From Larimichthys crocea (Eukaryota; Chordata; Actinopteri; Sciaenidae): a DNA stretch of 64,000 nucleotides. This document shows positions 1 to 12,092 of the stretch, piece by piece; the stretch's first letter is position 1; each line of letters opens with the position of its first letter. Both the position numbers and the translations under genes were made by a program. The stretch is from positions 8,588,097 through 8,652,096 of the forward strand of contig NC_040012.1 in the NCBI RefSeq assembly GCF_000972845.2, read 5' to 3'. Below the pieces are notes generated by a model. The model was given only the letters and a program-made list of their open reading frames with translations, did no database searches and had not been told where the DNA came from.

Positions 1-611
1 GAGAGAATCTGATTGTGGCATAATAAAGATTTATCTGAAACCCGAGGTCGATTTTCCTCGCTGCAAGATCATTCAGGTTCCTCACAGCTTCATTAAAATA
101 CAGATCCATCCTACATATCGATTGATCCAAATGAACCCTGTCAAATAATCAAACCCATAATCAGAGACAGCCTTGGTCTGCGTGTGGTGCAGATAGTTGG
201 TATGACTGAAGCTTTCAGCTGCAGAATGATCTGCCTGCAGTTTTCTAGTCAAATAAGCACTAATCACACTTTTCTAAGATATGCGGTTATGAAAGAAATG
301 TGAAATTATATTTTCGTTGCATGAGAAAATCTGAGTGTCCATCAGATCTCTCTCATCGGGATGAACAAACCGTCCAGTCTGACTGCAATACATTTTTTTA
401 AAGAATTCCTTGTTGGTTTTGAATTAATGAGCTCCAGAGTCATAAAACTTGCACCACGTCTAAAAGGATCATTAAATACCTTCAGGTTAAATTTAAAATA
501 ACTTTGACGAAACAAAACTTTAAGCCTGTTTTTCTTTTTTTTACAGCCAGATAAATAAGCCCTTATGAAAGTTAACTCAAACATGCTGTAAGACTTCTAA
601 AATTAGTGACG

Positions 612-1170
612 AAGAATGTTAAAGCAACACTGTGTAAGTTTTCTACCATAAAATAACATACTGATGCTACATTGACTTGTAATCAGGTGAGTGTTTCTCT
701 GTCATTTATCTGCTCTCACATCATGTAACTTTGTGCTCAGGGTATGATCACTCGTGAGAAATATATAAATAAAGTCACACACCACCAACCATTTCACTGA
801 GTTTTCTGATTGACAGTAAAGCTGCTGCAAATTTGAGCTGCTGTTAACTCAGTTTTTTTTAGCTGGGCAGTCTGGACTGTGACCTCAGAGCACCGGGGGA
901 GTGTTAGTGTTTGAAAGAGGAGGTATTCAGGCCCAGAATTTGAGGGAATGCTGACGATGAGCAGAGCCGGTGTTGTGCCAGAACTGGAGCTGGTTAAGCG
1001 GACAAAGTAAACCAGACTTTGAAGCCACTATGGACGTAATGACAGAGGTGAAGAGACCAAAAAAGAATAAAGCCAAACAAAAGCTGTTGTCTTACTAGTT
1101 TTTGGTCACAAGTATTATAATCATAACAAATATACATATACAGCTGTCCATATTTACCACAGTGGGCAAC
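612..1170 (+). repeat. Dispersed repeat family A, copy 1
   Basis: Shares ordered blocks with 25488-26210: ACACACCACCAAC, a GTTAACTCAGT/GTTAGCTCAGT block, GGGGGAGTGTTAGTGTTTG, TGCCAGAACTGGAGCTGG, TAATGACAGAGG, and TCATAACAAATA followed by ACAGCTGTCCATATTTAC. No coding frame survives. Possibly a non-autonomous DNA transposon; class unknown. Confidence 0.75.
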
Positions 1171-1349
1171 ACTAAAACTGGGATGCTAAATTACAAAAAT
1201 ACCAATTTATACACAATGCTGCTTTAATGGCCTGAATGAAACAATAAACTGTTTTATGTGTTTTAGCCCAACAGTTGTGTAGTTCTGTCAAGTGATGCAA
1301 AAATCTCTTAGTTATATACTCAACAAGCTTTCACTTATTCCATGAAGTA

Positions 1350-1470
1350 TAGTAGCGGCTATTGGATGGATTGCCATTAAACTTGACTACAGACTTTCAA
1401 AGTAGAAGTACTTTGGCAATCCCTAGACTGCTGTGCAAAAGTACAGCCTCACATTGCTGCAAGCTCTTGT
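1350..1470 (+). repeat. Deleted copy of the 31.6-kb repeat
   Basis: GGCTATTGGATGGATTGCCA and GTACAGCCTCACATTGCTGC match the middle and end of the family at 31640-32285, with the part between them shortened. Confidence 0.5.
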
Positions 1471-3493
1471 TTTCACCGTGCAGTAATGACAGAAAATTTC
1501 CTGATGTTGATCTCTTGGTTCGTTGGCCTGTAGCCACGACTGTGATCATTGCCAAGCACAGTCATGCAGGAGGTTTAGCTGTTGTGGTCTAAAGCACTTT
1601 TGGAACGATCAGTATTCATCAAATCAATTTATAAATTAGCTTGAGTGGGAGGAAAAAAAAAAAAAGCAAGTTCATGTTGCCTCACCCACAGTGTGAATAT
1701 ATTCAAGTATGAGCTGAGAAAATTCAGCTGGGATAAATTTGAATCCTTCGGCTGAATCAGGCACAGCTGTGCATCCCGTCATGCTCCCCCTGCTGCACAG
1801 CTGAACCTCATCTCGAGTGGGATGGCGACTGGTGCCCAGTGGATGTATACATGCATCAGTTATCAGGTGCATTTTAAGATGCCCCCACTGGAAATATTAA
1901 AAAAATGGTGATGAGGTTAAAAGATGAAAATAAACAACTGGTGCAAACTTAATTATAATTAAGTTACCAGAGAGTCATTTTCAAAGTGTAGAGACTGTAA
2001 ACATCAAGCTGCTCAACATTTGAGATTAAATTTACTAAATGGGTTCTACTAAAAGCATTTACACTACATGAAAGCTGTTGTAGGGCCACCTACGCTCAGT
2101 ATATCATTGCCACATTCATTTAATTTCAATTCTTTAGTATTAGATTGGCCTACACATTGGATTTTATAAATAAAGTACAAACTGGGACAAACGATACAAA
2201 AAGAATAGAGAGATATTATAATTCAGACTGCTGTGCTCTGTGAGCTTGGTGCTAATGTCATCATGCATCTTCGTACCATGAATATTTGAACCAAAAGACA
2301 TCGCGATACATCCAATAGTTGTTCAATTTCTATCTTGACTAAAGTATTAGACCAACTGACAGAGAGACCAACATTGCCATCCATGAAACTATGTCACCAG
2401 CATGGTTGGACAGCATTTTTAAAAAATTAAAACAGACTTAAAAATAAGCATCAAAATAAGTCGTAACTTTGATACTTTTCCAGGTTAAGTCATGATATCT
2501 TTTAAAATAATGTGAGGTAGAGCGAGGAGGCAGAGGTTAAAACTCTTGCTTAAGAGCAGTTTGACAGGATCTCTCGACCATCTCATCACCCTGCTGCTTT
2601 CACAAAGCTTGTTCTTGTCTGTTCCCACACATATACACTAGCATCCACAGCAGCAATACTCAGCAAGACAGAAACAAAGCCCGGACTTTATAAGAAAAGT
2701 CTTGACAAGAACAACCAGGCAGGCATCTCGACACCGTGCTCGCCTCCGGTTGATGAGGGTGACACATTTAGAGTGGAGGGTTTACCTGGTTGTTTACAAA
2801 AAGTGTTCAGACTTTCTTTCTCTTATTTTCTCATAGACAGAACAGTGTAGGGGGGATACACGCCTGTTTAGCATTTGTATTTTAAACATTTCCTCTGCTT
2901 GGGGATGCAGGAATAGAAACACTTCTTCCTGGGAAGCTGTAAGGGAGTGAGGAAAGGTTCCCAGACTGTTGACTGTATAGACAGAACCTCAAGTATAACT
3001 AAGAAGATAAACTCTGCTGTCTTGGGTTGGAAAGGCTTTGTGTATTGTATTGTGTATTTCTAGATATGCTAGCAGGGTGGTACAATAATAGTCATTCCAA
3101 CACGTTGGTGCAAAAAAAAATATCTTGGAAAACTAAAAGATGTAGTGCCATAAAATTTAGTGCATCATGTCAACAAGTCTATTGTTAACGTCCTACCCAT
3201 CCAATGGGATGTGAGCATAGTTAGACCCAATTATAAATGAATATTATATAATAGAGAGAACACCAACAACTAACACCGGTTAACAAGTTGTCACGGTCAT
3301 AAAAGAAAACACAATTTCTCCTGCAATGAGCTTGGTAGTTCCCTTAAATCCAACAGCGTGTTTATTGCAAACAAAAGACATCACCATCTATTAATTTGGG
3401 GTTCACGCAGCTATAGTAAGGGTGAATATTTAGTTGTGAGCAATCACAAATTATCCTTTGAGGCAAAAATTCACTTTGAGTTTGGTGGCAATA

Positions 3494-3559
3494 CATCATT
3501 ACAAGCCAACCTTACATGACCTACGACATCATTACAAGCCAACCTTACATGACCTATAT
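3494..3559 (+). repeat. 33-bp unit in two near-identical tandem copies
   Basis: The unit starts CATCATTACAAGCCAACCTT and repeats after exactly 33 bases at 3527. The copies differ only in the last few bases. A recent tandem duplication in intron 3. Confidence 0.92.
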
Positions 3560-4285
3560 GTTAACATCACATTGTTTATTTTGACATGTTATTGAGCTAA
3601 TACACTGTTGTTATGTCAGTTATTCAAATTTACACACTGAACAGCGTCCCAGTTTTTTTCTGTGTGTAAATTTCAATAACATGGAAGCCAACCTGCATAT
3701 AGTCAGCTGGGTGCCAGTGTTAGCACATTACGTACATACATGTGCCTATTTTAACACTTTGCAAGCATTACTGATATATCCTGATATATGTGGGGAAAGA
3801 CTTGTTTGTATTTCATATTGGCGAACAGTGAATATAGTGCAGTATATAGAAAATGGTGAGTGTTTTTAGACACAGTCTCAGTTTTGTTTTCTTTCGGTAA
3901 ATTAAGCAAACAGCAGCAACAACTCTCTCCTCCACCGCTCCATTATTTCACCCCTCCTGACCTTTGAAACAACAGCATCATGTTTGCTGGAAAAATATCT
4001 ACAAGTGGTCAGATCCCACTGTTTCACCGTTTTACTGTCTGTACTGACCAGAAAGTGTGATGAATGGTGACAAAGCACTTCTGTCTGACTTTTAACTTTC
4101 TATTAGAGTCTGTCTGTGCGACAAACAACAACACCGTGGAGCCAAAGCGATGCTATCGCAGCTGAAGCACACACTTCTCATTTTCAGTTAATTAAGACAG
4201 GACCCAGGTTGTCTGGAACATGTTGATTTGTTGTGATATGCAAACACAGCCACTGGGCTTTTAATATGACAACAGTCTGGTACCA

Positions 4286-4286
<1 letters not shown>

Positions 4287-4356
<70 letters not shown>
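4287..4356 (+). repeat. (AC)35 microsatellite
   Basis: Seventy uninterrupted bases of AC. Both strands give long Cys-Val or His-Thr frames, which are artefacts. Confidence 0.97.
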
Positions 4357-4358
<2 letters not shown>

Positions 4359-5089
4359 ATGCACACACACCTTTTCCAAATTAGAAAACTTTAAAAGTTC
4401 AAAGCACAACATTTTGTCACCAAGCAATCTGTGGCGGATGCACAGAGGTCTTAGTCAGGAGGCATGCAGATAATCTCACTTAAGAAGTCTTCCTCATTTC
4501 CTTGTTTATGAACATGCTGGTGAATAATGTGGTGTGAAATGTCAAGCTCTTAGCTTCAATGGCTGTCTTTAAAAAGGACTGGTATCAAGCTGTGAGTGTA
4601 AAAGCAGATTTATCCCTGTGAAGGAGAATGATGTCGTTCTTCATGTTTACAGAGTTTGCTGGTGTAAATCGAGCAAAAGTACCTGTTTAATGAGTGGTTT
4701 AATTGTGTGTTGATCCTTGAGTCTTAAAATCTTATTGAGATTATTTTCAAACATCGCTCGCATAAAGAGATGACTTCAATATAATGACATCTGTTATAAG
4801 AAAACAACCTGATTTACCTTGAAGAAATGATATCACTTTGCAGGCATTTCTTCAGCAGCAAAATAATATTGAATTCAAGACTGGATCGAATAAGTCAAGA
4901 TGTTTTTTTCACGTAAAAGAGGAGAACAAGTTAGTTGCTTCATTGTGTTGATTTCTAAAGAGCAGACGTGTATCAGCATTAAGTTCAAACTAATTGCTGT
5001 TATGCAACTGCTGAGAGGTAAAGGTCACACGGAGGAGTGATTGGGTGTAATTAGTTGAAGCTGAAACATCTGCTGTGCGCGTGCAGCTT

Positions 5090-5445
5090 GTCACTATGGA
5101 TGTTACCATCTTGGTGACAAACTTTCTAATTTTACAGGTTCACTAAAGTATGTTTCAGAAAACATTTTAGAAATCGGCAATGCAGTAAAAGCCTCTTGAT
5201 TCATGTTTGAGCGTCGCCTAGTTTGACAGTTTGGAGTTTTGTGAGCGGTGTGTTTTGCAGTGGATGCACTCGCTGACAACGACTTATTGATCACGGGGTC
5301 AAGATAGCCACGCCCTAAAGCACGCCCCGCTTTATCCTCTATTTTACTCTAAATGGGATCATAATTCACAAAATGAACGTCATGCTGTGTTGAAGGAGAT
5401 TTAAAACCGAGCGCCAACCTCTGTGGCTGGAAGATGAAGTCAATG
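5090..5445 (+). repeat. Common teleost dispersed repeat
   Basis: TAGCCACGCCCTAAAGCACG, CCCGCTTTATCCTCTATTTT, CTCTAAATGGGATCATAATT and ATGAACGTCATGCTGTGTTG form an order familiar from an abundant fish repeat. The open frame at 5103-5294 is inside it and is not a gene. Confidence 0.6.
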
Positions 5446-5604
5446 CGGAAGAGCCAAAAACAATGCAATTCACAGCAGCAGAAATAAACATTTTTACAGG
5501 CTGATACAAAAACACCTGCTATGAATGAGCCTTAAACCGACACCTGAGTGAAAGTGATTAGAGATGTTCATTATTTATTCAAGTGCTTTACTTTTTCCAA
5601 GGCC

Positions 5605-5945
5605 ATCCACAGCTTCCATTTCAACCCTCTGTATTCTCTCTTGTTCTGGCTGCTTCCTGTAGAGGGGGTCACCACAGTGAATCATCTGTTTCTATCTCAC
5701 TGCCAGTCTGGCATGGGGATCTAATGATCTGCATATTTGATTTGGCATAGGCTTTTAGATCGGATGCCCATTTATCTGGGCTTGGGACCGGCAATTAGGA
5801 ACGCGCTGGCCTGTTCATCCCCGGTGGCTGAAGAGCAACTTGGGGTTCAGTGCCCAAGGACACTTTGACATGTGAAGAAGAGGAGGTGGGGATCAAACAG
5901 GCCAACCCTGTGATTTAGTCTACCAACTGAGCTACAGCTGCTCCC
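5605..5945 (-). mobile_element. tRNA-headed SINE / composite fish repeat
   Basis: Reading the minus strand from 5945, GAGCAGCTGTAGCTCAGTTG has an A-box-like tRNA motif (TAGCTCAGTTGGTAGA). About 35 nt later GGGTTGGCCTGTTTGATCCC resembles a decayed B box. The body follows with GTCCTTGGGCACTGAACCCC and a 3' part containing GCCATAAATGGGC-like and ATTTGATTTGGCA (plus-strand) blocks familiar from fish repeats. It lacks an acceptor-stem partner and a clean anticodon arm, so it is a retroposon and not a tRNA gene. Confidence 0.7.
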
Positions 5946-6414
5946 CCCATTTCAGCCTTCCTCGGGGGTGAAAATGGCACAGAACAAAGCTGGCACTTGT
6001 TTTGTTTGCGATCTCTTTTTCATTCATGTTGCCTGTATTAGATTTCTCTTATTATACATCTGTGATGTTGTTTTTTTTCAAGCCGCAGACTTTTCCTTCT
6101 TCAGTTTGTTTCTATTTTGTTTAATTTTATATATATTCTATATATTCCTGATTCTTGTTCATTCATGTTCATTCATTCCTTTTCAACAACTGTTGAAGCC
6201 TGTGAGAGAATTTTCTATTCTAGCACGTCATGTATCGGGGTTACACAATGTCTTGAGGTCACTGTATGGACAGTGTTAAATCTTTGACTGTTGAGGAGAC
6301 ACTGACTTCTCTCCAGCTGCATGTTTGTGTTTAGCAAAGCTATTTTGATTAAAGTTCAATAAACCTTTCAGCATAAGACATCTCGGGATCTGACTGAACT
6401 GACCATGGATTAAT

Positions 6415-6640
6415 CTAATTCTCCACAACAGAGCTGATTGAGAGGCGGGTTACACCCTGGACAAGTCGCCACTTCATCACAGCTTGCACATTGACACAAA
6501 CCATTCACACTCACATTCACACCTTTGGGCAATTTTGAGTCAGCAAATAACCTATGAAGTGCATGTCTTTGGACTGTGGGAGGAAGCTGCTGTGCATGGA
6601 GAGACACGAGAGAACATGCAAACTCCACAGAGAAAGTAAA
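6415..6640 (-). mobile_element. LINE 3' tail fragment, minus strand
   Basis: Same family as the copy at 8385-8620, in the opposite orientation. The plus strand shows CACCCTGGACAAGTCGCCAC, TTTGGACTGTGGGAGGAAGC and GAACATGCAAACTCCACA. The GGAT terminal units are missing. Confidence 0.7.
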
Positions 6641-7834
6641 CACACATTTTTAGCATCTCCAGTTCAGTTTCCATTGCACATTTCTTTTATTTTTTTAAGC
6701 TCAAATCCACTGTTCGGACAGACATTTGCCCAACTTGAACCTGAGCATCAGTACGTGGCCTTTAAAAGGTCACTGTGTTTTACCTCAACTGAATTTAATT
6801 CTTGGCTTGGGTCTAAGAAGAGGTCTGGTTCTGGTTTCAGGCTCCTGTTGTGACCAGGTCTGCGTACTCTCTGCTGGTGCACAGTGGGCCTGCTGTGCCT
6901 CCATCTTTTAGACCTTTTCTTACAAGTCGCCACAGAATAGTTTTCCAGAACTGCAGACACTATAGGCGCTGTGATTTTTTTCAGCTTTTTCAACAGCAGG
7001 CAGGTAGATTTTCTGTTAAATGAATCAAACCTGTGATCTTTTGGTAACTAAATGATCTCTAACCTGCCACCCACACATTTTACTCTAGCAAATTACACCA
7101 CTACTCACAGTGCAATCCTGAGGGGCTGTTAGCAATTACAATAAAACATTACAGGAGCATAAAACACTGAATAGGAAAAAAAAGTTATTTCAAAAGCTAA
7201 TTTGCCTTTAATCACCGGTTGAGGCTCATTCCGGTTTGGCAATTTAACACAGAGGATGCAGAAGGACACCTGTTTTTCATTGCTCCTCTGCTGGTTTTAT
7301 TAAAGTGGGTGGATGTGACAACATCCCACACCATCTTAATTACTGTCACGGAAATGGCGTAACCCATAATCACAATTACAGGCTCGCAAGGTTGCCGATT
7401 GCACAGTCAATTACCCAGAAACTCTGCCATTAGGGCTGCACACAGCCTTCCAATCCTTAAATTCTATTAATTTCATAAATTAGGTAAAAATATTGTAAGG
7501 CAAATATTTCATGCAGATATCTCCCCTTAAACTTTCTTAAACATTAGATATAAATGTAATTCTTTCAGGCTCCCTCTCTCTCTCTCTCTTGCCACGCTCC
7601 ACAGAGCAGAAATTACCTTGTTTAAACCTCACAGATGTCAAATCCTATAGAGGATAACAATACAACTGAAGCATCTTCACAGTAAACATTTACCTTTATT
7701 GTAGGTTAAAGATCCTGAAGGATGGATGTTTGAACTATTCACCAAAGCCTCTAGTCGACAATTCTCCCATGACATCTATCCTGAAATCAGATTCAGTCTC
7801 CACTGACGACGGCTCAGACAAAGATAGAGTGTGC

Positions 7835-7848
7835 GTGTGTGTGTGTGT
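7835..7848 (+). repeat. (GT)7 microsatellite
   Basis: Short run of GT preceded by the imperfect unit GTGC. Confidence 0.9.
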
Positions 7849-8384
7849 GAGTCTGTATCGTAGTGTTTTCATTAAGCATTAATGGCCTCAGGACTGAGAA
7901 CTCAGCATGGACTCATTAAATTTGAGTCCTTCTATCACCGTTCAGCTTGAGAGAAGCTGCTGTAGAGAGAAAAAACAATTGTACATCATCCTTGTTACGT
8001 TAGTATTTGACACCGAGCTTTGACCGCTTTGAAATATTTCCTTTGGTGATGCATTCAAGTAGTTGCAGGAAACTCCAACATCTGCGTCTCTGTCTGTTTT
8101 TCTTTCTACTTTTTTTTTTTTTTAAAGACAACACAGACTGTAAAAGCTACAGTGTGCTTTTCTACAGCCTTCTCTCATATCTTTCATTTTCTGGGCTTTC
8201 CTCGAGCACTCAAAGCAACTATTACTAACTGTCAGAACTCAGTTGTCATGTAATGACCTTTTACCAAACATACAGCACGTTCATATCTGCATCTACATTT
8301 GTTTACGTGTGAAAAAAATGCTAATTAACAAAAATGAAGTTGATTTAAGGTTACTCTAAGTTTATTTCTGTGTTAATGTTCATG

Positions 8385-8620
8385 TGTCGGGTGCTTCGGC
8401 TTCCTCCCACAGTCCAAAGACATGCAGGTTCACTGGGGACTCTAAATTGCTCCTAGGTGTTAATGTGAATAGTTGTTTGTCTCTGTGGGTCAGCCATGTG
8501 ATGAACTGGCAACTTGTCCAAGGTGTACGCCGCCTATCACCCAATGTCAGCAGGGATCGGCACCAGCCGCCTATGACCCTGATAAGCAGTTATGGAAAAC
8601 AGATGAATGGATGGATGCAT
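8385..8620 (+). mobile_element. 3' tail of an L2/CR1-group LINE (or SINE sharing that tail)
   Basis: The order CTTCCTCCCACAGTCCAAAG, ACATGCAGGTT, GATGAACTGGCAACTTGTCC, then CACCAGCCGCCTATGACCCT and GATGAATGGATGGATG is the conserved 3' end of a widespread fish non-LTR element. The terminal GGAT units mark the 3' end, so the insertion reads left to right. Confidence 0.75.
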
Positions 8621-8823
8621 TGTCTAAAGCCCAAGGCGAAGCTGTCAAAGGGGATTTCATGTCTGACCAACAGTGTAAATTCAAAAGATACTCAGTTCAC
8701 AATGACCTAAAACTAAAAAAATAGCAGCAAATTCTCACATTTAAACCAACAAATGTTTGGAATATATTTCTTATCTATTTATATGCTGACTTCCTGTACA
8801 ATCACTGTGATTGTGACTCTCAC

Positions 8824-9236
8824 CTGTCTTTGCCCGTCTCCTTCTTGAAGAGCTCGTCAAACTGCAGCATCTTCTGCCAGGAGATGATGTAGACTTTGAG
8901 TTTGGGCAGCACCTGATTCATCAGTCTCAGGTTGTTGTACACCAGGCCTTTCCCATCACGTCTCATGTAGCTGCTGGGGCCCCAGAAGATGAACACCGTG
9001 TCCTGGCTGGCGTTAAGCAGCTCGTGGCGACTCCTCAGGACCCTCTGCATGCTGGAGTGAGCGATGACACGCAGGGAGGTGCGGCGTCCGACGTCACGTG
9101 CGTAACCCCTGGCAGTGGGGGCGTCGTTCATGCGGATGACACACTCGGCCTGGTCGATCTCTTCACCCCGAGCGCCTCCGATGAGGTGACCTGAGCTGGT
9201 CACCAGGGCGCAGGTCTGGCAGTGCATCCTGAGAGG
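8824..9236 (-). CDS. st6galnac5: ST6GALNAC5 coding exon 3: start of the catalytic domain with sialylmotif L
   Basis: This exon encodes 137 codons plus two bases of a type II Golgi sialyltransferase (CAZy GT29). Family members transfer sialic acid from CMP-Neu5Ac in alpha-2,6 linkage to GalNAc of sialylated gangliosides, GM1b to GD1-alpha. The translation starts PLRMHCQTCALVTSSGHL and holds sialylmotif L, from HCQTCAL through RMNDAPT to RVIAHSS, which binds CMP-sialic acid. It continues VFIFWGPSSYMRRDGKG and LQFDELFKKETGKD. These blocks match vertebrate ST6GALNAC5 far better than ST6GALNAC3 or ST6GALNAC6, from memory of the family. The acceptor AG is at 9238-9237 and the donor GT at 8823-8822; the exon ends in phase 2. 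An N-A-S sequon lies near deduced residue 150. Odd point: one extra alanine follows NDAPT within motif L. The remaining catalytic exons, including sialylmotif S, are not in the window. The fish a/b paralogue cannot be decided. Confidence 0.97.
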
Positions 9237-11952
9237 CTGATTGATGGAAGCAAGAAAGGAGAAAAACAACATGAAGTAAACATAGAAAAAAATCAAAATA
9301 CATACTGTGCATCAAAATATTTGGCCTCCTCATTCCCTGTGGAAGCACCTGCAGCTCTGCCAACAGAATTTTTTCTGTTTTGCACCATATTTGTTGTTTT
9401 TTTTTTCTCCAGAAGTCAGAAAATGCTCTGAAAGTTCTGTTTAGCCCTGGTTTATACAAAAATATGCAAAGCAGACAGAAATGCACACCTCAGGGAACTT
9501 TGGTGAAAAGCTTCACTATGTGTTTGAGGCAGAAAATGCTTTGTTGACAAATGGGTAGCGACAGAGCCTGCTGGGGATATGTAGCTTGTCATATTGCTTT
9601 GCGATTGGTAGAAACCCCGAGGTCTTACAAAGGATTCACCTTAAATCCTTCTCCCACTCGCACACAACACAGGATTGTGTGTTTACCTCCAAAACAACAG
9701 TTCATACTGGATTCATCTCAGACCTGAAACTGAAGTATTTAGCATAGAATATAAGTGATAACACAGAACACACGATGGATATGTTTAATAAATATACACA
9801 CAAATCCATGTTGTACTTCATCTTCACCAAGAGTGATTAACCACAACATGTTGGTGTTCAAATCAGGATGAAACCAATCAGAGAATGGGTTTAACGTGGT
9901 ATACCTTTGCTTTATTTCATATACAAGCACCATTTATTAAATATTAATAAGGGACGACAGATTGTGATTTGCTTGTTTTTGGCTCTGCCAACACAAATAC
10001 TTCCACAACTGGACTGGACCTTCACAGTTGCCAAGCAACACAGAAACATTCACCGACCACCAGCTTGTTAGCTACTTTGGACTGTGGACTGCAAAGGTCC
10101 ACATGTTACTGCAGGTCAGATGCTTTGTATCATGTATGTAACCAGTAAAATAAGAGTCTGTTGACAGTCACTTTGGTGGAAATGTCAGTCCTTTTCTCGT
10201 CTTGATGTTCTGATAAAATCAAACATGTGACATGTTATATAACAATATTATCAGATGGTGGCCGCACTCTCTTCAGCATCAAACAAGAAGTAGGAAAAAA
10301 AACGGGTAGTTAACTTGAGTAACAATGGAAAAAAATACATTCATACACACAACAGATGGTTAATTAACTGTTACTTGAGTCAGTGTTTAATTCATCACAT
10401 ATCTGATCTACCAACCAGCATTCATTTTACTGAAGAGTCTTTCATTTTTGAAATGGTTTGCCTCATTCCTATGGACTGGAAAAGGACAGTCCATATATGA
10501 TAAACTACAGCAGACATCCAAAGTAAGAGTTAAACTAATCATAACAGCACCTTGGGGGAGGTTAAGTGCCTTCTAGCTTCCTATGCAGACACATTCATCA
10601 GAAGTTATTTGATCAGTCAGGTACATTTTTCAGCAAATTTCTTATGAAGATGAATCGTCAACGGGCGGATTTATATCACTTGTTTTAGGAAAAATAAGCT
10701 AAGTTTTTGTCCCTTTTCCCCTCCAGTTATATTCAAACCACTAAAATATTGCAGCTCACTAAAAGACTAAAATCCAAAAATTTGGTACAATCTAAGACAG
10801 ATGATGACCAGATGTTAGAAAAGCTGTAAGGCAGGGTAATACATGGATTTAGATTACTTATTCGGGACTAACTGTAACTGAAAAATGGACACGGATATGA
10901 CTCCTGAATTGTTTATTTTCACATTTGCTTGCCAATTACTTATTTTGTGATGATAATACACTGTGTGGCTCCTGTTCGTTGATTTTCTTTATGCTTGGTT
11001 TAAATAAAAACAAACACCACGGCCATAAAAATGAACAAATAAATCTTTTTTCATGAACTGTCAAACACACGATTTAAGATGACCTGAAATCATTAGTCCG
11101 AATAAGAGAAGATTAATCAATTAGGTTCAGCAAAAATAAAAACAAATGTCTCATTCCAGCTCTTCATGTTAGCCTTCTACAGTATGCTGGTAAATTGAAT
11201 ATCTTTGGGTTTTTAGACTGTGGGCAGACAAATGAAGCAATTTCAATACGTCAACCGGAACAATTGTGATGGACATATTCAACTATTTTCTGACATTTGA
11301 TAGACTAAATCAGTCAAACAGGAAAATAACTGACAAATGAATCAGTAATGAACAGATCTATTCCATCGGATGCACCAAGCATTTTGAAGATAAATCTATG
11401 GCTGCAACTATAAAAAAACATCTTCCTGCCTAATGTGCTGTTTTTCTTTCCTACACAGACCTCCAGTTGTGCCCTGTTGGTGTGCAGACACTCGAAGTGT
11501 TACATTTGTACATGTGTAGTTGTGGCCTCTTTTTCCCTATAGCATAACATAAATCATTAACATTAGATCTATTTGTGCACGTTAAGCTGCTCTACGTGTT
11601 GCTGGTGTCTTTGTGTGTGCATATATGAGGCTGCTATACATCTACTCTGTATGTGTGCACATGGGTGTGTCTTGGATTTTCCCTGCTTCCACACAGACCC
11701 CTGGACTGAAAATCAATGATATGCAAACCAGGTCTGCAGAGCCCTGTAATGGGCCCTGAAATATCTCCCCAGCAGAAATATGGTGGTTATTTACATTCTT
11801 ATAGCCATGACAAATTTACATTTTCATGGAACTAACAAGAACAAACGATTACAGCTGGGTGTGTGTGTCATCATCATCCTCATCTGCAGACTTTGACTTA
11901 GTGGCAGATTACCAGAGGAGCAGGCTCATCTAGTTAATGAGACCTTACGGAG

Positions 11953-12092
11953 TAGTGGGATAAAGATAGAGAGGGAGAGAAAAGGGGAGAAAAAAAGAAA
12001 GAGGTGGGAAAGAGAAGGAGACAGAGAGAAGAAGGTGAGAAAGTGGTTACAACAAAGAAAAAGAGAAAGAGATATATAGAGGCAGTGAGAGC
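11953..12092 (+). repeat. Polypurine tract
   Basis: About 140 bases with very few pyrimidines, built of GAGA, GGGAGA and AAAGAGA words. On the transcribed sense of the host gene this is a polypyrimidine run. Confidence 0.85.

Larger units (their letters stand above)
1..8823 (-). other. st6galnac5: Intron 3 of st6galnac5 (partial; runs off the left edge)
   Basis: The next exon should begin KISNTW and contain STGWFT, with YGMVPPDFC further on, by family knowledge. I searched by eye for these on the minus strand and found no match, so the intron exceeds 8.8 kb. Contents are one copy of dispersed repeat A (612-1170), a degenerate repeat at 1350-1470, a 33-bp tandem duplication (3494-3559), an AC microsatellite (4287-4356), a teleost repeat at 5090-5445, a tRNA-headed SINE (5605-5945), and LINE-tail fragments (6415-6640, 8385-8620). 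The stretches 1.6-3.4 and 6.7-8.3 kb hold nothing I can name. Confidence 0.8.

Noticed and set aside
5885..5945. tRNA gene
   Set aside because: A and B boxes are present but diverged and no cloverleaf closes; the sequence continues as a SINE body.
1..8820. Possible st6galnac5 exon 4 or 5
   Set aside because: Searched by eye for the reverse complement of STGWFT, YGMVPPDFC and the last exon blocks; none found. They should lie beyond the left edge.
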